Source: Aromatoleum evansii | Lineage (GTDB): Bacteria; Pseudomonadota; Gammaproteobacteria; Burkholderiales; Rhodocyclaceae | Length of the DNA: 55,090 nucleotides | Direction: 5' to 3' | Assembly (NCBI RefSeq): GCF_012910805.1 | Contig: NZ_WTVK01000039.1 | Coordinates: 1-55,090 of the forward strand | Shown: positions 49,541-55,090 of the stretch, in pieces | Numbering within the stretch: the first letter of the stretch is position 1 | Layout: each line of letters starts with the position of its first letter | Position numbers and translations under genes: made by a program | The notes under the pieces: model-generated | Database searches by the model: none | The model's input: only the letters and a program-made list of their open reading frames with translations | What the model was told of the DNA's origin: nothing

Positions 49541-51517
49541 TTAGGCGGTCAGGGTGAAAAGGGCGGTATTTACGGCGGTGCCGGATTCCGCGAAGGTATC
49601 GGGGGGCAGGCTCTCCCATTCGCCGCCGTGCTGCTCCACCAGCGGGCGGAGCTGGTCATTCTGGCGGGGGCCGTTGGCGCAGATCGCTACCAGCTTGCCG
49701 CCCGGCTTCAGGAAGCGCAGCGCGTGGCGGATGTGCTTGATGTCGTCGGCGTTGGCAAAGGGTGGATTCATCAGAATGCGGTCGAACGATCCCCACAGGG
49801 TTTCGGGCGTGCATTGCAGGAAGTCACCGATCACCACGGCGCGGCGGTCTGCATCGAGGCGGCCGCCCAAGGCCGCGTTAATCTCCACGGCCACCACTTC
49901 GCAGCCCTCGGGCAACTGCTCCAGAATCCGGCCGGTGCCGGCGCTCGGCTCCAGCACGCGCATTCCCGGTTCGATGTCGGCCAGCTCAACCATGCGCGCG
50001 GCCAGATCGGCCGGGGTCGGGAAAAGTTGCGGGACGCTCACAACCTGCACGCCAGCCTTGAGCTGGTCGCGCATGGCTTGGAAGTCCTCGGCCATCGCGG
50101 CGCGGTTGTCGGCGCTCTCGGTGCTGGCCGGGGCCTGCTCGGCCGTCACCGGGGCCGGGGCCACGGGTTCGCGCTCGAATTTCACCGGCTCGGCGGCCTC
50201 GGGCGCGGGCTTGTCCACGCGCTTGGCGTCGGTGATGTAAACCTGCACGATCCGATAGCCGCTATTGGCCAAAAAGGCGGTGCGGTAGCGGTACGCGCCA
50301 TGCTCGGCCGTGGCTTGCGCGGTGCGGGTGCCCTTGTAGTCGGCGGGCTTGCGCTTATATTCCTCGGCGGTCATTTCGATGAAGCCTTCACCGGGGAAAT
50401 TCACCAGCGGCGGCAGCTTGGCGGCCTTCTTGACCTTGGCGGCGTCTTCCTCGGTCGGCGCGCGGTAGTCCTTGATTTCCTCAATGCCGCGCACGCGCAC
50501 ATAACGGGCGTTCGTGGTCACGCTGTTGATCTGGCCGCCCTTCTTGTTGACGCGCATCACCACCAGCCATTCACCATCAACCAGGACGCGGCCGCCCGGC
50601 TGGATGTCGAAGCCCTCGGCCTTCAGGCCGCCTTGCTCGTCCAGCATGGCGCGCTCGTAGGCAATCCGGTTTTCATAGTGGGCAATCCAGCGGTCACAGT
50701 GGGCAACCGTGGCCGGGTAGGTCTTCTTGGCGGCCTCGATCACTTCGGCCAGGGTGCGCGGCGCGTAGAGGTTCGGATGCGAGCCGTTCAAGGCGTCGTA
50801 AGCGGTCGGGGTGTGGCTCCAGTCTTCGCGGTCGCCTTCCTTGCGCGGCAAGTGCAGCCAGCACATGCCAGCGATGCGCAGGGCCACGGCCTTTTGCAGC
50901 TCGGCGTCTCGCTCGGCCTCGCATTCAAGCCACAGCTTCAGCCACATTTCGGCCTCTTGCTTGCTGCGCTCCTGCTTGCGCTTGTCGGCCTCCAGCCCCT
51001 TGATGCGGCGATGACGGACGGCGGGCAGCTCCTTGTATTTCGCATGACGCAGGGCACCGGCTGCGCGCTGCTTCCAGTATTCGGAGGTTTCCCACATCTG
51101 CACGGCACGGCGCATCCCGTTTTCCATGCGCTCGGCGTCCTTGCGGGCCTTGCGTTCGCTGTGATGGCCCACAAGGATGGGTTGCCCGAACTCGAACCGC
51201 TGCCCGATGGCCTGCACGGCGTTGCGCGCTGCGCTGGCGTCATGGGCGCGCTTGTCGCTGTAGTCCTCGAAGCGGTCGGCGCGCTCCTCGGCGCGCTCAA
51301 CTAGGCCCGTGTCCTCGTCGCCAATCTCGCCGCACAGCTCCATCAGGAGGTCTTCGCGGGCCGGCGTCCACATGGGGGCCACGAAAAGCTCTTGACGGGG
51401 TGCCCACTTGAAGCCGGCCGCCTTCACGCGCTCATAAGTCGCGCTGTCCAGTCGTGAGGACGGATAAAGGCGCAGCTTGTTGTCTTCGGGGGAATAGGTG
51501 GCGGTCAGCGTTTGCAT
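49541..51517 (-). CDS. DUF3560 protein with C-terminal adenine-methyltransferase-like domain
   Basis: The 658-residue product begins with a DUF3560-type region (LTATYSPEDNKLRLYPSSRL, FKWAPRQELFVAPMWTPARE) and a long charged helical middle. The C-terminus (about 500-658) is a class I methyltransferase: SAM motif VLEPSAGTGRILEQL and catalytic NPPF near 583. Methylation of incoming DNA could protect the plasmid from host restriction. The start at ATG 51517 has AAGGA upstream. The promoter block R2 copy 1 lies about 110 bp upstream. Confidence 0.82.
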   Translation of the reverse strand: MQTLTATYSPEDNKLRLYPSSRLDSATYERVKAAGFKWAPRQELFVAPMWTPAREDLLMELCGEIGDEDTGLVERAEERADRFEDYSDKRAHDASAARNAVQAIGQRFEFGQPILVGHHSERKARKDAERMENGMRRAVQMWETSEYWKQRAAGALRHAKYKELPAVRHRRIKGLEADKRKQERSKQEAEMWLKLWLECEAERDAELQKAVALRIAGMCWLHLPRKEGDREDWSHTPTAYDALNGSHPNLYAPRTLAEVIEAAKKTYPATVAHCDRWIAHYENRIAYERAMLDEQGGLKAEGFDIQPGGRVLVDGEWLVVMRVNKKGGQINSVTTNARYVRVRGIEEIKDYRAPTEEDAAKVKKAAKLPPLVNFPGEGFIEMTAEEYKRKPADYKGTRTAQATAEHGAYRYRTAFLANSGYRIVQVYITDAKRVDKPAPEAAEPVKFEREPVAPAPVTAEQAPASTESADNRAAMAEDFQAMRDQLKAGVQVVSVPQLFPTPADLAARMVELADIEPGMRVLEPSAGTGRILEQLPEGCEVVAVEINAALGGRLDADRRAVVIGDFLQCTPETLWGSFDRILMNPPFANADDIKHIRHALRFLKPGGKLVAICANGPRQNDQLRPLVEQHGGEWESLPPDTFAESGTAVNTALFTLTA

Positions 51518-51626
51518 GGTCGTTTTCCTTATGCGGAAGGGTTGAAGATGGTCTAAGCGGCTGGGGTCTGGTCTGCTCACCGTCACCCCTGCCGGGGCAT
51601 CGCCTCATCACTGAAGCAATGCCTAC

Positions 51627-51655
51627 ATTCTACCCGTCAAACTATTGACCGTCAA
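51627..51655 (-). promoter_or_regulatory. Sigma70-like promoter of the DUF3560/methyltransferase operon
   Basis: On the minus strand TTGACG (51655-51650) and TAGAAT (51632-51627) are separated by 17 bp. The -35 lies inside the palindrome with arms AAACTATTGAC and GTCAATAGTTT (51639-51661), so a repressor could cover it. Confidence 0.78.
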
Positions 51656-51765
51656 TAGTTTGTGAGAGAAAAAAGCCTGATTTTTCGCGGGTTCCGGGCT
51701 TGTGTTTCTTCGGGGTTCAGGCAAGCTACCTTGGAGCCTCGGGGCGGGGTTTGGGGGCCGGAACA
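51639..51765. repeat. Repeat R2, copy 1 (127 bp promoter block)
   Basis: It matches 54964-55090 at 126 of 127 positions. It starts with the operator palindrome and extends upstream of the promoter through the hairpin TTGGGGGCC/GGCCCCCAA. Confidence 0.93.
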
Positions 51766-52144
51766 GGCCCCCAAGGTGTTGCAGTTGCTCTTGCCCCGCA
51801 GGGGCACAAGCTCCCCTGCTCCCCGTCGATCACCCACATGGCCAGCGGAGCGCGGGGCCGGCTTTTGCATCCCACCATCTACCTCGTCGCCTCGGCGTCC
51901 AGGAGCACGCAGGACGGGCGCGGTCAAGGGAGAAACCGGAGGCCGCACGCGGAGCGCAGCCCGAAGGGCGAGCACCGAACGGGTGAGGATTTCAGGGCGC
52001 AGCCCGGCCCTTGACCGGAGAAGCCCGGCCGGAGGGCACCATGACGACGAATAAAGGCGCGAGGTAGTGGTGGGGTGCGGCCCCGCGCGTAGCGGATTCA
52101 GCGCACCAGCGCCGGCACACCACGGATCAGATCCACAGCCCGAA

Positions 52145-52160
52145 CTTTCGCGCGCGAAAG
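52145..52160. repeat. Dispersed palindrome P14
   Basis: CTTTCGCGCGCGAAAG, extended to GAA...TTC, lies in non-coding DNA about 27 bp before R1 copy 2. Confidence 0.9.
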
Positions 52161-52186
52161 TTCCTCGATGCGGCCTTCAGGCCGGG

Positions 52187-52307
52187 CAAGCGGAGCGCGC
52201 AGCGCCGGTAAGGCGCGGAGGCGTCAGGGATTGACGCCCGAAGGGGCGAGACGCCGCAGGCGGCTCGATGCGCAGCACGAAAGCCCGGCCCCGCAGGGGA
52301 GACGCCC
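52187..52307. repeat. Repeat R1, right copy (121 bp)
   Basis: It is a direct copy of 1-121 (two mismatches) and ends at the stop codon of the zinc-ribbon gene. Confidence 0.93.
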
Positions 52308-52522
52308 TAACGACGGCGGGAATCCTGGTGCAACAGGTCATAGACGCCCTGCCCTTCGCTGTGCTGGCAATACTGGCACCAGCGGAGCATCCCCGCAGCC
52401 GTGGCCCGCCATTGCGTCAAACCGTGCTTTGCACACGCCGGGCAAAGCCCACGTTTCGGCTTCCGGGAACCGAAGCCCTGGCCAGCTCTCACGCCCACGG
52501 CGCGCACCCGGAAAAGGGCCAT
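52307..52522 (-). CDS. Small zinc-ribbon protein
   Basis: From ATG 52522 the 71-residue product has CPAC and CQYC separated by about 22 residues (GLCPACAKHG ... LRWCQYCQHSEG), a likely four-Cys zinc ribbon. The ribosome site is weak, and upstream codons in frame extend to 52714. Function unknown. Confidence 0.55.
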   Translation of the reverse strand: MALFRVRAVGVRAGQGFGSRKPKRGLCPACAKHGLTQWRATAAGMLRWCQYCQHSEGQGVYDLLHQDSRRR

Positions 52523-52619
52523 ACCGGGACGGCGTAGCCGTGCCGGCCAAGCCCAGCAGGATGCCGCGCGGCGGGGCGCAGCCCCAAGAGCGCCCGCCCG
52601 CGCAGGCGGGCGGTGGTCA

Positions 52620-52850
52620 TCAGCATTGCCAGTTGGCACGGAAGCCGCGCCAGTCGCGGGCCACAAAGCCGGTGGCCGATTCGAGCGCGGCGGCCAGGGC
52701 CTCGGCGCGCGCATGGGACGAGTGGCGGCGGATCGCGGCCGCGAACTCGGCCAGGGTCAGGCGGGAACCCCAGCGCACCAAGTAGCCCCATGCGGCGATA
52801 GCGTGGCGGATCAGTTCGTTGGTGGCAGTGTCGGTAGCGGTCTTGCTCAT
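52620..52850 (-). CDS. Small helical protein, 76 aa, unknown function
   Basis: From ATG 52850 (AAGGA upstream) the product (MSKTATDTATNELIRHAIA...) is helical with several Trp. Not recognised; it is one of the small leading-region genes, separated from its neighbours by hairpins. Confidence 0.6.
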   Translation of the reverse strand: MSKTATDTATNELIRHAIAAWGYLVRWGSRLTLAEFAAAIRRHSSHARAEALAAALESATGFVARDWRGFRANWQC

Positions 52851-52885
52851 GGTCATGTCCTTGGGTTGGATGGTCGAGGGTGAGG

Positions 52886-52951
52886 CTGACGCGCGGGCCT
52901 GCTCGCCCTGGTGCGCGTCAGCCGGGTGCAGCGCCGGCCAGCGGCCGGCGC
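52886..52951. other. Two adjacent hairpins between leading-region genes
   Basis: CTGACGCGC/GCGCGTCAG (52886-52921) encloses GGCCTGCTCGCC. GCGCCGGCC-agc-GGCCGGCGC (52931-52951) is a perfect 9-bp stem. The GGCCTGCTCGCC loop recurs at 54208-54241. Confidence 0.7.
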
Positions 52952-52957
52952 TCCGAT

Positions 52958-53266
52958 TTAGGCGGCGGCCTCCAGCTCGGGCACGGCGCGGGATTCATCC
53001 AGGCGCAAGCGGGATTCGGGAACCGGGAACCACGGGCAATCCCAGTCCAGCAGATAGCGCGCGCCGTTCGCGTACTGGCCGCACGGCGAAGCCGGGCGCT
53101 GATAGAAGCCGGTGACACGCAAGGGAAACTCAATGCCTGCCGGGTTCGTGTAAATCACTGGATCGCCGGCTTTGAACCGCAAGGGCTGGCCGTTCTCGGG
53201 TGCATAGGGCTTTTGCGCGTCGTGCTGGGCGGTGACTTCCTCGGCCCATTCGTGGTGGCTGCTCAT
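52958..53266 (-). CDS. Small protein, 102 aa, unknown function
   Basis: The product (MSSHHEWAEEVTAQHDAQ...) is beta-rich (LRFKAGDPVIYTNPAGIEFPL, RYLLDWDCPWFPVPESRL), like a small SH3-type barrel. AAGGA precedes the ATG. It follows the DUF932 gene after a GC-rich hairpin. Confidence 0.65.
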   Translation of the reverse strand: MSSHHEWAEEVTAQHDAQKPYAPENGQPLRFKAGDPVIYTNPAGIEFPLRVTGFYQRPASPCGQYANGARYLLDWDCPWFPVPESRLRLDESRAVPELEAAA

Positions 53267-53298
53267 GGTGTCGTCCTTCGTGTAGTGGTGGGAGGGAG

Positions 53299-53327
53299 GC
53301 CCGGCCGCGCGTCCAGCGTGGCCGGGC
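53299..53327. other. GC-rich hairpin 3' of the DUF932 gene
   Basis: GCCCGGCCGCGC pairs with GCGTGGCCGGGC with one mismatch. It lies in the gap between two minus-strand genes. Confidence 0.65.
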
Positions 53328-53335
53328 GGCTCGGG

Positions 53336-54163
53336 TTAGCCCTTCAGGCGGCGCATTTCCTCGGCCAGCACCCACAAGGCGCGGTTCAGCTTAACGCTCT
53401 GGTCGATGCCGTTGACCGGGCGCGTCGTGGTGGTGCGGCCGCTGCGGTTGCGGCCGCGCAGTCCGCCCTTCATCATGTTTTCCTGCACGCGGTTGAAGGT
53501 CGTCCACATGTCGTCGCGGCGGTCCTCGAAGCGGCGCGGGGCCAGGATTTGGGATTCAGTCACGGGCACAGCCCCGCTGTCCTGGTCGTCGTACTTCAGG
53601 GCCAGTGCAGCGCGGGCAAAGGCGGCCTGCTCGCCCTGGTTGAGCGTGAGCACCTGCATGGCCTCGCGCTGGGCGGTGGCTTCCTCGAAGCTGTCCAGCA
53701 CCTTCAAAGCGCCTTCGATCACATCGCCCACCACGTCGCCGTTATGGCGCACGCGGATGTCGCTGGTTGTCTCGCCGCATACCATGCCGTTAGAGCACAC
53801 AAAGCGGAACATGCCGGCCAGCATCTGGTAGCTGCTGGTGCCGTCGTGGCTGTTCAGCAGGATGATTTCATTCGCCTCGCGGCCGGCGATCTGGTCGGCG
53901 TGGCGCAGGCGGATCATGTGCTTGGTGTGCTCGCGCTTTTCCTCGTTGCGCACGCGGGTCTGGCAAACCATGAAGGGCTGGAAACCCTCTTTGCGCAGGC
54001 CGTTCAGAACGTCAATGGTCGGGATATAGGTGTAACGCGCGGAGCGGCTTTCGTGGGCGGCCTCGGCAAAAATCGAGGGGGCCACGGCGCGGATTTGGTC
54101 ATCCGACAGGGGCATGTCGGCGCGGATACCGGAAGCATTGCGGAAGCGGCTTGCGAGTTGCAT
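53336..54163 (-). CDS. DUF932 family protein
   Basis: From ATG 54163 (GGAG 8 bases upstream) the 275-residue product matches DUF932 (phage/plasmid-like protein TIGR03299 relatives): GFQPFMVCQTRVRNEEKREHTKHMIRLRH, then EIILLNSHDGTSSYQMLAGMFRFVCSNGM. Members are frequent in plasmid leading regions next to ssb; the function is unknown. Confidence 0.85.
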   Translation of the reverse strand: MQLASRFRNASGIRADMPLSDDQIRAVAPSIFAEAAHESRSARYTYIPTIDVLNGLRKEGFQPFMVCQTRVRNEEKREHTKHMIRLRHADQIAGREANEIILLNSHDGTSSYQMLAGMFRFVCSNGMVCGETTSDIRVRHNGDVVGDVIEGALKVLDSFEEATAQREAMQVLTLNQGEQAAFARAALALKYDDQDSGAVPVTESQILAPRRFEDRRDDMWTTFNRVQENMMKGGLRGRNRSGRTTTTRPVNGIDQSVKLNRALWVLAEEMRRLKG

Positions 54164-54207
54164 GGTCATTTCTCCAGTGAGTTGATGATGGTCTAGGGAT
54201 CAAAGGG

Positions 54208-54241
54208 CCGATAAGCCCGGCCTGCTCGCCGGGCCTGTCGG
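54208..54241. other. Hairpin upstream of the DUF932 gene
   Basis: CCGA-taa-GCCCGGC-ctgctc-GCCGGGC-ctg-TCGG forms an 11-bp stem with one internal loop. It shares the GGCCTGCTCGCC loop with 52886-52921. Confidence 0.65.
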
Positions 54242-54245
54242 TTGT

Positions 54246-54425
54246 TCAGGTCTGCGGCGCGGATTCGCGCAACATCCCTTGAATCTTGGCTTGGAGGTCT
54301 TCCAAGCGGGCCACCGCCTCGGCGGTGCCTTCTTCGTTCGGGCAGTAGTCTTTTTTGTCGTCGATGAGGTTTTTCACTGCATATTCCAGATCGAAAAGCT
54401 CATCACGGGTAAAGCTGCTGGCCAT
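54246..54425 (-). CDS. Small acidic protein, 59 aa, after ssb
   Basis: An ATG at 54425, two bases after the ssb stop, opens a frame of 59 codons: MASSFTRDELFDLEYAV..., then DDKKDYCPNEEGTAEAVARL and a helical end. It is acidic and soluble. The composition and tight spacing support a real gene. Function unknown. Confidence 0.65.
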   Translation of the reverse strand: MASSFTRDELFDLEYAVKNLIDDKKDYCPNEEGTAEAVARLEDLQAKIQGMLRESAPQT

Positions 54426-54427
54426 GA

Positions 54428-54868
54428 TTAGCGGCGGCCTTGACCGGCTTGCTCGGTGCTGTCGTAGTCGCGCATCCAGTCGTCGTGCTCGGCGTTGCCG
54501 GGGCCTTGCTGCTGCTGGCCAGCGTCACCGCCTGCACGGTTGCCGCTGGGACGGCCCAGGTACTGCACGCGCTCGGCCTCGAAGTTGAAACCGCCCTTGC
54601 GTTCGGCCTGCTTGTACCAGCTACGAATCCGGCCCATCACCGCCACGGTGGAACCCTTCTTCAGAAACTTGGCGTCGTTCTCGGCTTGCTTGCCGTAGGT
54701 CGTCACCGGGATGAAGTCGGTTTCTTCGTGCTTCTTGCCGTCGCGGTCGAAATAGACGTTATCCACGGCGACAGTGAAGGTCACGGAAGGCGTGCCGCTG
54801 GGCGTGTAGCGCAATTCCACGTCCTTGGTCACGTTGCCCACGATGGTGAAAGTGTTGATGCTGGCCAT
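54428..54868 (-). CDS. ssb: Single-stranded DNA-binding protein
   Basis: The 146-residue product has an OB fold (INTFTIVGNVTKDVELRYTPSG, then ETDFIPVTTYGKQAENDAKFLKKG, VMGRIRSWYK). It would coat the entering strand after conjugation. The C-terminal tail is Gln/Gly-rich and ends in EQAGQGRR; the usual acidic DDDIPF-like tip is missing. The start at ATG 54868 is set by AAAGGAG 8 bases upstream. It is expressed from the R2 copy 2 promoter. Confidence 0.93.
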   Translation of the reverse strand: MASINTFTIVGNVTKDVELRYTPSGTPSVTFTVAVDNVYFDRDGKKHEETDFIPVTTYGKQAENDAKFLKKGSTVAVMGRIRSWYKQAERKGGFNFEAERVQYLGRPSGNRAGGDAGQQQQGPGNAEHDDWMRDYDSTEQAGQGRR

Positions 54869-54952
54869 GATCGAAGCTCCTTTTTTGCTCGGTTGATGGT
54901 GGTCTTTGCTGCCTGGTGCAGAACCGTTCTTTGTTCCTACACCATGAGTCAT

Positions 54953-54980
54953 ATTGTACCATAAAACTATTGACCGTCAA
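54953..54980 (-). promoter_or_regulatory. Sigma70-like promoter of the ssb operon
   Basis: On the minus strand TTGACG (54980-54975) and TACAAT (54958-54953) are separated by 16 bp. The -35 lies in the palindrome at 54964-54986, identical to that at 51639-51661. Confidence 0.8.
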
Positions 54981-55090
54981 TAGTTTGTGAGAGAAAAAAG
55001 CCTGATTTTTCGCGGGTTCCCGGCTTGTGTTTCTTCGGGGTTCAGGCAAGCTACCTTGGAGCCTCGGGGCGGGGTTTGGGGGCCGGAACA
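54964..55090. repeat. Repeat R2, copy 2 (127 bp, cut by window end)
   Basis: It is a direct copy of 51639-51765 with one mismatch and runs to the last base, so it probably continues beyond the window. Confidence 0.93.

Larger units (their letters stand above)
51518..52306. other. Gene-free region with promoter block R2, P14 and R1
   Basis: It contains R2 copy 1 (51639-51765), an inverted repeat CGGTCAAGGG/CCCTTGACCG (arms near 51930 and 52007), palindrome P14 and R1 copy 2. A hairpin TTGGGGGCC/GGCCCCCAA closes R2. No convincing gene is seen. Confidence 0.6.

Noticed and set aside
51700-52054. Frames over the R2-R1 intergenic region
   Set aside because: They run through repeats and hairpins in several frames with no ribosome site or recognisable domain.
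1-55090. Window as a closed circular plasmid
   Set aside because: The first and last bases do not continue each other; R2 at the end does not run on into R1 as its other copy would predict. No replication or partition gene was found, so more sequence is expected.
1-55090. tRNA or rRNA genes
   Set aside because: No stretch resembling a tRNA cloverleaf with a CCA end or conserved TTCGA arm, or rRNA, was recognised; the two structured units near 44 kb lack tRNA features.

Overview
The window is about 55 kb of a GC-rich conjugative plasmid (or a plasmid-like integrative element) of a Gram-negative proteobacterium. It holds a near-complete F-type (MPF-F) type IV secretion and pilus operon, a MOB-F relaxase with its coupling protein, an oriT-like region, and a leading region with ssb, radC, a DUF932 gene and a methyltransferase-like gene. 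The gene styles (KorA-like repressor, KfrB domains, DUF1173, retropepsin-like proteases) recall broad-host-range plasmids of Burkholderiales, but the host cannot be fixed from sequence alone. No replication initiator, ParA or ParB gene, rRNA, tRNA, insertion sequence or CRISPR array was seen, so this is probably not the whole replicon.

Layout. (1) 1-10,568: a minus-strand operon of accessory genes: two Fic/zeta toxin modules, DUF1173, a HAD enzyme, HU, an OmpA-domain protein, two retropepsin-like proteases, and an HD hydrolase. (2) 10,694-13,424: a minus-strand cluster with a KorA-like repressor, a small lipoprotein, an M48 protease, a membrane protein, a CFI-box protein and a Cas4-like nuclease. 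(3) 13,508-14,073: two small plus-strand genes. They converge on a strong bidirectional terminator with (4) 14,098-34,020: the transfer operon, minus strand, read as slt, orf, traA, L, E, K, B, dsbC, small lipoprotein, traV, C, trbI, S26 peptidase, traW, U, trbC, split traN, orf, traF, H, G. (5) 34,453-37,574: a sensory island (response regulator, histidine kinase, YunC-like, membrane YheO-like PAS protein, RHH protein). (6) 37,716-43,441: DNA-processing operon (RHH protein, TraD/TrwB, DsbD-alpha-like protein, TraI/TrwC). (7) 43,442-43,753: predicted oriT with an F-like nic sequence. (8) 43,754-55,090: leading region.

If the nic reading is right, the plus strand enters the recipient 5' first, rightwards from about 43,573. 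From 45.5 kb on, every leading-region gene is transcribed from the minus strand and so uses the transferred strand as template, as on F. Two nearly identical sigma70-like promoter blocks sit upstream of the methyltransferase and ssb genes.

The most unusual findings are two. First, a tandem pair of about 148-bp cloverleaf-like elements at 44,075-44,497 just after oriT, whose stems are preserved by four compensatory base-pair changes. Second, a family of 14 palindromes (core TTTCGC-NN-GCGAAA) spread every 1-5 kb across the window, many inside genes and three inside signal peptides. This looks like a KorB/ParB-type site family. Also notable are a VbhA-like/Fic pair and a zeta pair whose toxins share one C-terminal module, a Cas4-like nuclease apparently split over two genes, and a split TraN.
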